Source: Candidatus Halomonas stercoripullorum
Lineage (GTDB): Bacteria; Pseudomonadota; Gammaproteobacteria; Pseudomonadales; Halomonadaceae
Direction of reading: 5' to 3'
Length of the DNA stretch: 8,819 nt
Assembly (NCBI GenBank): GCA_019114645.1
Contig: DXFC01000055.1
Coordinates: 1 to 8,819, forward strand
The notes under the pieces were generated by a model that had not been told where the DNA came from, did not search any database, and was given only the letters and a program-made list of their open reading frames with translations. Within the stretch, counting starts at the first letter, position 1. Every line of letters begins with the position of its first letter. A program made the translations under genes and the position numbers. Below are positions 1 through 5,576 of this stretch, in pieces.

Positions 1-797
1 GCATAGCGTTGCTCAAACAGTGCCTGCAGATCCCCCGGTTCACCAGTGAGCCGACCATAGAGGGTAGCATGAATGCCGCGAATCATGGGGGTCAGATGGG
101 GCACGAAGGTGAGTTCTACCGGTCGGCCGGCGGCATCGCCAAGCCCTTGGCGGATTTCCGGCAGGTGCCGGTGACCGGCGGCACCATAGGCTTTCATCGA
201 CTCGCTGGCTTCGGCCAGCAGTGAAGGCACCTTGGCCCCGCGACCGGCACCGGTTACACCGGACTTGCAATCGGCGATGATTTGTTCTGCTTCGATCAGG
301 CCGGCTTCAAGCAGCGGCAAGAGCCCCAGCTGAACCGCCGTTGGATAACAGCCGGGTACCGCTACGAGATGTGCCTGACGAATGCGTTCACGGTGCATTT
401 CAGGCAGCCCGTAAACGGCCTGTTCAAGAAGCTCCGGCGCTCCGTGAGGTTGGCCATACCACTCTTCCCAGACCTTGGCGTCACGCAGGCGGAAATCGGC
501 AGAGAGATCGATCACGCGGGTGCCTTGCGCGAGCAGTTCAGCGGCCAGGGCATGAGCGACACCGTGTGGTGTGGCGAAGAACACCGCATCGCACTTGCCG
601 AGACTCTGCGGATCGGGTTGGCTGAAGGCGAGTTTGGGATAGTGATCACGCAGGTTGGAATACATGTCACTGACACGCACACCAGCCTCGGAGCGAGAAG
701 TAATGGCAGCGATTTCGACTTCGGGGTGCTGGGCCAGCAGCCTGAGTAGTTCGACCCCGGTATACCCGGTACCGCCGACGATTCCGACCTTGATCAC
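1..797 (-). CDS. argC: N-acetyl-gamma-glutamyl-phosphate reductase, 3' end cut by window edge
   Basis: ArgC is the cytoplasmic enzyme that reduces N-acetylglutamyl-5-phosphate to the semialdehyde with NADPH in arginine biosynthesis. The minus-strand frame gives 265 codons before the window edge; the family is usually about 335-345 residues, so roughly 70-80 C-terminal residues are missing. Near the N-terminus is the dinucleotide-binding motif GIVGGTGYTG (residues 5-14). The catalytic cysteine is C150 in VAVPGCYPTA, and GVTGAGRGA (180-188) and the HRHLPEI block (209-215) are also typical. I chose the GTG start at 797 because the protein then begins MIKVGIVGG, as family members do, and a GGAG lies about 8 bases upstream; the ATT just before it is not a credible start. 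The gene is divergent from hemJ. No arginine-repressor box could be recognised in the spacer. Identity is near certain from the motifs. Confidence 0.97.
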   Translation of the reverse strand, partial: MIKVGIVGGTGYTGVELLRLLAQHPEVEIAAITSRSEAGVRVSDMYSNLRDHYPKLAFSQPDPQSLGKCDAVFFATPHGVAHALAAELLAQGTRVIDLSADFRLRDAKVWEEWYGQPHGAPELLEQAVYGLPEMHRERIRQAHLVAVPGCYPTAVQLGLLPLLEAGLIEAEQIIADCKSGVTGAGRGAKVPSLLAEASESMKAYGAAGHRHLPEIRQGLGDAAGRPVELTFVPHLTPMIRGIHATLYGRLTGEPGDLQALFEQRY

Positions 798-880
798 AAT
801 GCGACTCCTTCGAGGTTTATGCGAATATGATACACAAGAGCGCGTAAGGATTCGCTCGCAAGCTTAGCTCAGGAGATTGC
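798..880. promoter_or_regulatory. Divergent argC/hemJ intergenic region
   Basis: This 83-bp spacer must hold the argC promoter (leftward) and probably the promoter for the hemJ-thiD-hemL run (rightward). A TATGAT hexamer at 826-831 resembles a -10 box for the plus strand, and its complement TATCAT could serve the minus strand, but neither has a convincing -35 at 16-18 bp. The six-base arms GCGAAT (821-826) and ATTCGC (850-855) form a weak inverted repeat around this region. AGGAG at 871-875 is the hemJ ribosome binding site. The location is firm; the exact promoter elements are guesses. Confidence 0.4.
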
Positions 881-1312
881 ATGTACCTCTGGATCAAGGC
901 CCTTCATCTCGTAGCCGTCGTTACCTGGTTTGCGGCACTGTTCTATCTGCCGCGCCTGTTCGTTTACCACGCCATGGCACGTGACAAGGGCGAGACGCAG
1001 GCTATCGGGTATTTCAGCGTGATGGAGCGCAAGCTCTATCGCGGTATCATGACGCCCTCGATGATCGCAGTGATCGTACTGGGCGCTTGGCTGCTTTATC
1101 TGTCACCGCAGTGGCTCGGCATGGGCTGGATGCATGTCAAGCTGCTACTGGTGGTGCTGTTGGTGGCCTATCACCACATCTGCCTGATCTATCTCAGGCA
1201 ACTGGCCGGCAACCGCTGCCGGCGTAGTCATGTTTTTTTTCGCTGGTTCAATGAGATGCCTGTCATTGCGTTGCTGATGATTGTGCTCCTTGCCGTGCTC
1301 AAGCCGTTCTGA
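881..1312 (+). CDS. hemJ: HemJ-type protoporphyrinogen IX oxidase, membrane protein
   Basis: HemJ (former UPF0093, related to CopD) is an inner-membrane enzyme that oxidises protoporphyrinogen IX to protoporphyrin IX, the step before ferrochelatase. It replaces HemG or HemY in many proteobacteria. The 143-aa length is standard. Four hydrophobic segments are visible at about 4-23, 60-79, 84-105 and 125-141. Family landmarks are the N-terminal WIKALH with H9, LPRLFVYH (23-30), the MERKLYRGIMTP block (48-59), K87 in GWMHVKLLL, and the ending NEMPVIALL...LKPF. The ATG at 881 has AGGAG five bases upstream. The stop at 1310-1312 is followed after a single base by the thiD ATG, so thiD is probably co-transcribed and translationally coupled. 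hemL, another heme gene, lies further along the same transcript. Function is from family knowledge; the call is firm. Confidence 0.93.
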   Translation: MYLWIKALHLVAVVTWFAALFYLPRLFVYHAMARDKGETQAIGYFSVMERKLYRGIMTPSMIAVIVLGAWLLYLSPQWLGMGWMHVKLLLVVLLVAYHHICLIYLRQLAGNRCRRSHVFFRWFNEMPVIALLMIVLLAVLKPF

Positions 1313-1313
1313 C

Positions 1314-3548
1314 ATGACCCATAACGTTTCTCCACACCCAAACGATAAGCCACTCCCCGTGGTGCTGGTCCTGGCTGGGCATGATCCTACTGGCGGTGCC
1401 GGCATCATCGCCGATAGCGAGGCGATTGCTGCCTGCGGCGGCTGGGCGGTGACGGTGCCGACGGCATTGACGGTACAGGATTGCAGCGATGTACATCGTG
1501 TGGTGCCGGTGGCTGTCGAGCTGATACGTGAAATGGTCTCGCAACTGTCCGGCTTGCGCTTGGCGGCGATCAAGGTGGGACTGATCTCCAGTGGCACGGT
1601 ACTTGATACCGTGGTCGACATTATCCAGGCCCATCCGGATGTCCCTGTGGTCGCCGATCCGGTGCTCAAAGCCGGCGGTGGAAAAGAGTTATCCACAATT
1701 GGGCTGCTGGAGGCGTATCGCTCACGGCTGTTACCTCTTGTGGATATTCTCACGCCTAACCGGCTGGAATTGGCGCGTCTGGCTGGAGACGAAGCGAGCA
1801 ATGACACAGAGCGCACGCGGCAGCTACTCAATCAGGGGTGTGGTGCCGTACTCGTCACCGCGACCGATAATCCTGAAAACCACGTACCTGACGACCAGGT
1901 TGAGTTGGTGCTGTATTCAGGCGCAGAGCGCCAGAGCTGGCGCTGGCCGCGGCTTACAGGCGGTTATCATGGCTCGGGGTGTACCCTGGCTTCGGCCCTG
2001 GCGGCTCGCCTTGCCAATGGTGATTCCTTGACTGTGGCTTGCGAAAAGGCCCAGCGGTTTACCTGGCAGGCCCTGACAAACGCCTGGCAACCGGATACCG
2101 GCCAGGCCTTGCCCCGGCGTCTATTGATGACGGAGGACGTGACTCAACCCGCTGTAATGGGCGAAGATCAGTGTATCTTCACCACTAACTCCAAGGTTAT
2201 CCAAGAAACTGTCCACAGGCCGGACCCAGCACACTCCGGCTATCGTAAAGAGGCTGTTATGACCACTTCCGCAACACTGTTCGAACAGGCTTGTCGCCAT
2301 ATTCCTGGTGGCGTCAACTCCCCAGTGCGTGCTTTCAAGGGCTTTCACCGGCCACCGGTGTTTATGCAACGAGCCCAGGGTGCCTACCTGTTCGATGTGG
2401 AGGGCAAGCGCTATATCGACTATGTCGGCTCCTGGGGACCGATGATTACCGGGCATGCCGATCCCGATGTACTAGGCGCGGTGCGTCGTCAACTCGATGA
2501 CGGTCTTTCATTCGGTACTCCGACCGCCATCGAAACCAGCATGGCGGAGCTGATCTGTGAAATCATTCCCTCGATAGAGCTGGTACGCATGGTCAATTCC
2601 GGTACCGAAGCCACCATGTCGGCGATCCGGCTGGCGCGGGGGTTCACCGGACGTGACAAGATCGTCAAGTTTGAAGGCAACTATCACGGCCACTCCGACT
2701 CGCTGCTGGTTAAGGCGGGCTCCGGTGCCCTGACCCATGGCGAGCCCAGTTCCCCGGGGGTGCCCGCCGCACTGGCCGAGCATACTGTTACCCTGGCCTA
2801 TAACGATATAGAGGCTGTCGAAAGCTGCTTCGAGGAGATCGGCAGCGAGATTGCCTGCATCATCGTCGAGCCGGTAGCGGGCAACATGAACTGCATTCCG
2901 CCGCAGCCCGGCTTCCTTGAAACTCTGCGACGGGTTTGCAGCGAGCACGGTAGTGTGCTGATCTTTGACGAGGTGATGACCGGTTTTCGGGTTGCCCTGG
3001 GAGGCGCCCAGGCGCACTTCGGCATTGAGCCTGATCTGACTTGTCTGGGCAAGATTGTCGGTGGGGGCATGCCGGTGGGGGCCTTTGGTGGCAAGCGCGA
3101 GATCATGGAACAGATTTCGCCATTGGGCCCGGTCTATCAGGCGGGTACCTTGTCGGGCAACCCGCTGGCCATGGCCGCCGGCATTGCCCTGTTGACCAAG
3201 GTGCGTGAGCCGGGCTTCCACGATGCCTTGGCCCAGCGTGTTGACACCTTGTGTCATGGTCTGCAGGAGCGCGCCGATGCCGCGGGAGTGGATATGCTGA
3301 CCCAGCGTGTCGGTGGAATGTTCGGCCTGTTCTTCACCGGCCAGAGCCGGGTGGATAACTTCGCCCAGGCCACCGCCTGTGATAGCGATGCCTTCCGGCG
3401 CTTCTTCACGGCCATGCTGGAAGAGGGGGTATACCTGGCGCCTTCGGCATATGAGGCGGGTTTCATGTCCAGCGCGCATACGCCGGAAGACATTCAGCTG
3501 ACCCTGGATGCCGCCGAGAAAGCATTTCTTGCGCTGCGCCAGCCCTGA
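1314..3548 (+). CDS. thiD: ThiD (HMP/HMP-P kinase) in a frame that stays open through HemL
   Basis: The first 271 residues, to about 2126, form a full-length ThiD of the ribokinase fold, which phosphorylates hydroxymethylpyrimidine and its monophosphate for thiamine synthesis. Landmarks are LAGHDPTGGAGIIAD (residues 20-34), the DPVLKAGGG block, LLPLVDILTPNRLE, and the anion hole with catalytic Cys in GYHGSGCTLASALAARLA. The expected end is near LPRRLL, but no stop follows. The frame continues through 44 residues (2127-2258) and into HemL without interruption, giving a predicted 744-aa ThiD-HemL polypeptide. The ATG at 1314 lies one base after the hemJ stop and has no clear Shine-Dalgarno, which suggests coupling. 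ATG codons further upstream in this frame would be buried in hemJ. A true fusion, a lost stop codon and a sequencing indel all remain possible. ThiD identity is firm; the fused product is uncertain. Confidence 0.75.
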   Translation: MTHNVSPHPNDKPLPVVLVLAGHDPTGGAGIIADSEAIAACGGWAVTVPTALTVQDCSDVHRVVPVAVELIREMVSQLSGLRLAAIKVGLISSGTVLDTVVDIIQAHPDVPVVADPVLKAGGGKELSTIGLLEAYRSRLLPLVDILTPNRLELARLAGDEASNDTERTRQLLNQGCGAVLVTATDNPENHVPDDQVELVLYSGAERQSWRWPRLTGGYHGSGCTLASALAARLANGDSLTVACEKAQRFTWQALTNAWQPDTGQALPRRLLMTEDVTQPAVMGEDQCIFTTNSKVIQETVHRPDPAHSGYRKEAVMTTSATLFEQACRHIPGGVNSPVRAFKGFHRPPVFMQRAQGAYLFDVEGKRYIDYVGSWGPMITGHADPDVLGAVRRQLDDGLSFGTPTAIETSMAELICEIIPSIELVRMVNSGTEATMSAIRLARGFTGRDKIVKFEGNYHGHSDSLLVKAGSGALTHGEPSSPGVPAALAEHTVTLAYNDIEAVESCFEEIGSEIACIIVEPVAGNMNCIPPQPGFLETLRRVCSEHGSVLIFDEVMTGFRVALGGAQAHFGIEPDLTCLGKIVGGGMPVGAFGGKREIMEQISPLGPVYQAGTLSGNPLAMAAGIALLTKVREPGFHDALAQRVDTLCHGLQERADAAGVDMLTQRVGGMFGLFFTGQSRVDNFAQATACDSDAFRRFFTAMLEEGVYLAPSAYEAGFMSSAHTPEDIQLTLDAAEKAFLALRQP
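2127..2258 (+). other. Linker-like stretch between ThiD and HemL, without stop in frame
   Basis: These 44 in-frame codons join the end of the recognisable ThiD domain to the HemL start. The translation (MTEDVTQPAVMGEDQC..., ending SGYRKEAV) matches no domain I know and looks like translated intergenic DNA rather than a designed linker. The other two forward frames do contain stops: a TGA right at the start of the stretch in the +1 frame, and a TAA about 60 bases in for the +2 frame. A one-base indel near 2121 would therefore end ThiD normally. In Pseudomonas-type gene orders thiE commonly sits between thiD and hemL; there is no room for it here. Confidence 0.5.
2247..2253 (+). promoter_or_regulatory. 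Internal ribosome binding site for hemL
   Basis: AAAGAGG lies five bases before the ATG at 2259, a good spacing for a Shine-Dalgarno. It supports an independent start for HemL even though the upstream thiD frame is open through it. Confidence 0.6.
2259..3548 (+). CDS. hemL: Glutamate-1-semialdehyde 2,1-aminomutase
   Basis: HemL converts glutamate-1-semialdehyde to 5-aminolevulinate in the C5 heme pathway, using pyridoxamine/pyridoxal phosphate in the cytoplasm. The 429-aa length fits the family (about 427). It begins with the typical HIPGGVNSPVRAFKG (14-28). Further landmarks are SGTEATMSAIRLAR (114-127), YHGH (142-145), IFDEVMTGFR (235-244), the PLP-binding lysine K265 in CLGKIVGGGMPVGAFGG, and YQAGTLSGNPLAMAAG (293-308). 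All catalytic positions I know are intact. The ATG at 2259 has AAAGAGG five bases upstream and gives the canonical N-terminus, so a free HemL is likely made even if a ThiD-HemL fusion also forms. The stop is at 3546-3548. Sharing a transcript with hemJ would link an early and a late step of heme synthesis. Identity is essentially certain. Confidence 0.97.
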   Translation: MTTSATLFEQACRHIPGGVNSPVRAFKGFHRPPVFMQRAQGAYLFDVEGKRYIDYVGSWGPMITGHADPDVLGAVRRQLDDGLSFGTPTAIETSMAELICEIIPSIELVRMVNSGTEATMSAIRLARGFTGRDKIVKFEGNYHGHSDSLLVKAGSGALTHGEPSSPGVPAALAEHTVTLAYNDIEAVESCFEEIGSEIACIIVEPVAGNMNCIPPQPGFLETLRRVCSEHGSVLIFDEVMTGFRVALGGAQAHFGIEPDLTCLGKIVGGGMPVGAFGGKREIMEQISPLGPVYQAGTLSGNPLAMAAGIALLTKVREPGFHDALAQRVDTLCHGLQERADAAGVDMLTQRVGGMFGLFFTGQSRVDNFAQATACDSDAFRRFFTAMLEEGVYLAPSAYEAGFMSSAHTPEDIQLTLDAAEKAFLALRQP

Positions 3549-3570
3549 TAAACGCAGATCTTGATAAACG
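3546..3570 (+). repeat. Short direct repeat after hemL
   Basis: TGATAAACG occurs twice, at 3546-3554 (including the hemL TGA stop) and at 3562-3570, 16 bp apart. It occupies most of the 41-bp gap before the next gene. No hairpin terminator is seen here, so transcription may continue into the downstream gene. Confidence 0.5.
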
Positions 3571-3589
3571 ACAAGCCACAGGAGTGAAT

Positions 3590-4852
3590 ATGGACGCCAC
3601 TTCAGCCCCATGCCCGATCTCTTCCACAACCGCCATGGATATGGATGAGCTGATCGATTCGCTGGTGGCTTCACACCGCGCGTTTATCGACGATCTGCCC
3701 TATACAGCTGCCTCAAGCTCTCTGGCAGCGACACGCGCCTTGGTCGAGGATGAGCTGCGGCGACTCGATACCTTGCTGACAGCGGAGGAGGATCGCGGCA
3801 GCCTGTGGCGCTTGCGGGAGTGGCTGGCGCAGGAGATGCTGCGGCTATCGCCCTGGTTTAGTGAACGCGGAGAACCCTGTCCGAGTTGGGTGCAAGACCA
3901 TCAGACCATGGCGCTATGCGACGGTGAGCGGTTGGTGATGGGCAATGCACTGGATCTGGAGCCTTCAGATCCACTGGCCCAACGCTGTCTCGATCCGGGG
4001 TTTGATCTCTCCTCTTTGCTGGTGGGGCTCTATGTGCGTGATGAAACCCGGCTTGCCCATTACGCACTGGACCGTTACCTGCGGCTGTCGGGTGATTACT
4101 CGCTGACGCGACTGCTTTCGGTATTCGGTGTCTGTCGCTGTCTGGCCGGAGCGCGCCGGGCGATGCAGCGCTGGGAAGAGAACCCCGGCAGCTCCTTTCG
4201 TCTGGCCGAGGTGATGGCAGAGTGTCGCCGCTATCTCGATCTGGCAGAACGTATTTCCAACTTTCGCTTTCCGCCCTTGATCATTGGCGTAGGGGTTTCC
4301 GGCAGTGGCAAGAGCCGCTTTACCTCCGAGCTTGTCGAGCGCCTGGGTGCTGTCAGGCTAAGTTCGGAGGCGGAGCGGCGACGCCTGTTTGGAAAGGCTC
4401 TACAAGCGGCAGATTCTCCACAGGCGGTTGGCACCGAACCGGCTATGGATATCTTCAATGAGGAGAGCACCGAACGTACCTACCAGCGGCTGGCCAGCCT
4501 GACCGGCACGCTGCTCACCGCAGGGATTCCTACCTGTATTGATGCCACCTGCCTTACCCGTGCGCAGCGCAAGTTGTTGCGCCAGCAAGGCGAGGCGCGC
4601 GGCTTGCCGGTCCTCATCGTCAGCTTCGAAGCCGATGAGGAAACCCTCAAGAAACGTATTAAAAAGCGAGCCGAAAGGCAGGGGCATGAGCCGTCGGTAA
4701 GCCTCGACATATTGCAACGCCAACGCCAGCTCTTCGAAGACTTCAGCGATGAAGAGCGCCCCAACCTGCTGCGCCTCGATACCACTGCGGAGAATGCCGG
4801 TGATACCTTGGCAGCGCTCGTTGAGGTGCGCGTCAAACTGAGCTACTCGTGA
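3590..4852 (+). CDS. Degenerate APH-like domain fused to P-loop kinase (AAA_33 type)
   Basis: This 420-aa cytoplasmic protein has two parts. Residues about 229-420 form a P-loop kinase of the COG0645/AAA_33 (zeta-toxin or chloramphenicol-phosphotransferase-like) kind: Walker A GVSGSGKS (235-242), the RLSSEAERRRLFG block (256-268), CIDATCLTRAQR with D318, and a basic lid KKRIKKRAERQGHE (334-347). Residues about 20-225 resemble the C-terminal part of COG2187 aminoglycoside-phosphotransferase-like proteins, with which AAA_33 domains are often fused. Recognisable pieces are the stretch near 71-93, DPGFDLSSLLVGLYVRDE (135-152) and ALDRYLRLSGDY (159-170). The ATP-binding N-lobe is absent, and where HGDLHLGN should be the sequence reads QDHQTMALCDGERL (102-115). 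The fused family is usually near 500 aa. I chose ATG 3590 because AGGAG sits five bases upstream; GTG 3584 overlaps that site. Substrate is unknown. Confidence 0.72.
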   Translation: MDATSAPCPISSTTAMDMDELIDSLVASHRAFIDDLPYTAASSSLAATRALVEDELRRLDTLLTAEEDRGSLWRLREWLAQEMLRLSPWFSERGEPCPSWVQDHQTMALCDGERLVMGNALDLEPSDPLAQRCLDPGFDLSSLLVGLYVRDETRLAHYALDRYLRLSGDYSLTRLLSVFGVCRCLAGARRAMQRWEENPGSSFRLAEVMAECRRYLDLAERISNFRFPPLIIGVGVSGSGKSRFTSELVERLGAVRLSSEAERRRLFGKALQAADSPQAVGTEPAMDIFNEESTERTYQRLASLTGTLLTAGIPTCIDATCLTRAQRKLLRQQGEARGLPVLIVSFEADEETLKKRIKKRAERQGHEPSVSLDILQRQRQLFEDFSDEERPNLLRLDTTAENAGDTLAALVEVRVKLSYS

Positions 4853-4859
4853 GGCTAAA

Positions 4860-5219
4860 ATGAAAAATAAAATACGATTCTTGCTTAGTTTTCTTATGCT
4901 GGGTGCTTTAATGACTCAAGGAGCTTTGACAATGGTCCAAGCCAGTAATGATGCTAACCTTATTGAAATTCATATCGGTGGTGACCCAAATACCCGCTTC
5001 TCTGCGACATTTGAAATTCACCAAGGCGATGAAATCATCACCTCACAAGTAGAAGAAACAGTACCCCATACGTACCGCTACCATGGAGAAATGCTGGAAG
5101 CTAGTGTACGACAGGAAAGTGAGCAAGGGGGGCTGACAGTGGAAGTCCGGAAATCGGGCAATGTCAGCCGATCAAGCACTCGCGGAATGAGTAGCGAAAT
5201 GAAACTACGCATCCGGTAA
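4860..5219 (+). CDS. Small secreted protein of unknown function
   Basis: I do not recognise this 119-aa protein. Residues 1-28 look like a Sec signal peptide: a basic MKNKIR, a hydrophobic stretch, then a plausible signal-peptidase site after VQA. The mature part is about 91 residues with no cysteine. It alternates hydrophobic and polar residues (IEIHIGG, FSATFEI, LTVEVRKSG, MKLRIR), which suggests a small beta-sandwich; it vaguely recalls MmpS-like folds, but that is only an impression. GAGG at 4851-4854 sits five bases before the ATG, and the gap from the upstream kinase-like gene is 7 bp. Base composition is much more AT-rich than upstream and resembles pgaC/pgaD. Its end overlaps the end of the convergent pgaD by 15 bp. 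A periplasmic role beside the Pga system is possible but unproven. Confidence 0.65.
   Translation: MKNKIRFLLSFLMLGALMTQGALTMVQASNDANLIEIHIGGDPNTRFSATFEIHQGDEIITSQVEETVPHTYRYHGEMLEASVRQESEQGGLTVEVRKSGNVSRSSTRGMSSEMKLRIR
5131..5169. repeat. Inverted repeat inside the small secreted gene
   Basis: GGCTGACA (5131-5138) and TGTCAGCC (5162-5169) are perfect 8-bp arms. Between them GTCCG (5145-5149) and CGGGC (5155-5159) can form an inner RNA stem of 5 bp with one G-U pair. On the minus strand the structure lies 36 bp beyond the pgaD stop, where a pga terminator would be expected, but only a weak pyrimidine stretch rather than a T-run follows. It could be a weak terminator or chance. Confidence 0.4.
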
Positions 5220-5576
5220 ATTTGAGCTGAAAGAATAGTTTTCCTGCAGCGGCAACTGAACTGTATGCTTGTCATATTCTATTTTTTGGATGTCTTTAAA
5301 ATTGGCCATATGATGGAGGCGGATGTTATAAGTAGCCCAGCAATGAAAACCAAGGAAAGAAACTAAAAATCCTATAAAAAACAGTTTTAATAACATGGAG
5401 GTATATAGAAAATTACTCAGCAGCGATCCCTCTCCTGACAAGCTGAAGTATAAATTCAATAATATTGTCCACCAAGTATAAATTGTAATTAGAAAAAGGA
5501 TATTGTCCCTTATCTTATAAAACAGCGTCTTGCTGCCAGGGTTTTTAATAATAACAGAGCTTAGCTTATTTTTCAT
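5205..5576 (-). CDS. pgaD: PgaD, poly-GlcNAc synthase accessory membrane subunit
   Basis: PgaD is the small inner-membrane partner of PgaC; in E. coli the two together bind cyclic di-GMP and are both needed for polymerisation. The 123-aa product has two hydrophobic segments at about 25-45 and 57-80, a short loop between them (SLSGEGSLLSN) and a polar C-terminal tail, matching PgaD size and topology. Sequence in this family is weakly conserved, so the call rests largely on topology and on position directly after pgaC. I chose the ATG at 5576 because AGGAG (complement of 5586-5590) lies about 9 bases upstream; a start at 5615 would add 13 residues and deepen the overlap with pgaC. It overlaps the pgaC end by 11 bp and the convergent secreted-protein gene by 15 bp. 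The gene is very AT-rich, about 27-40% GC in the stretches counted. Confidence 0.8.
   Translation of the reverse strand: MKNKLSSVIIKNPGSKTLFYKIRDNILFLITIYTWWTILLNLYFSLSGEGSLLSNFLYTSMLLKLFFIGFLVSFLGFHCWATYNIRLHHMANFKDIQKIEYDKHTVQLPLQENYSFSSNLPDA

Noticed and set aside
1233..1240. Run of eight T in hemJ, a possible slippage or frameshift site
   Set aside because: The hemJ frame is intact on both sides and reaches the canonical LKPF ending, so no frameshift is needed.
1689..1697. Exact DnaA-box-like TTATCCACA inside thiD
   Set aside because: A single copy in coding sequence, with no AT-rich unwinding region or cluster of boxes; not an origin.
1145..1831. Minus-strand open frame of 228 codons opposite hemJ and thiD
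   Set aside because: Low-complexity Ser/Thr/Ala-rich translation covering two confidently identified genes; no domain.
1927..1944. Inverted repeat AGCGCCAG-AG-CTGGCGCT in thiD
   Set aside because: Short GC-rich arms in the middle of a coding region with a 2-base spacer; likely chance and too tight for a normal RNA loop at full stem length.
2508..3674. Long minus-strand open frame of 388 codons opposite hemL
   Set aside because: hemL is unmistakable on the plus strand; the antisense translation is rich in Arg, His and Gly, with no recognisable domain. It is a typical shadow frame of a GC-rich gene.
4860..4870. Same first bases (ATGAAAAATAA) in the secreted gene and in pgaD
   Set aside because: The match ends after 11 bases and the proteins differ at once; common A-rich starts explain it.
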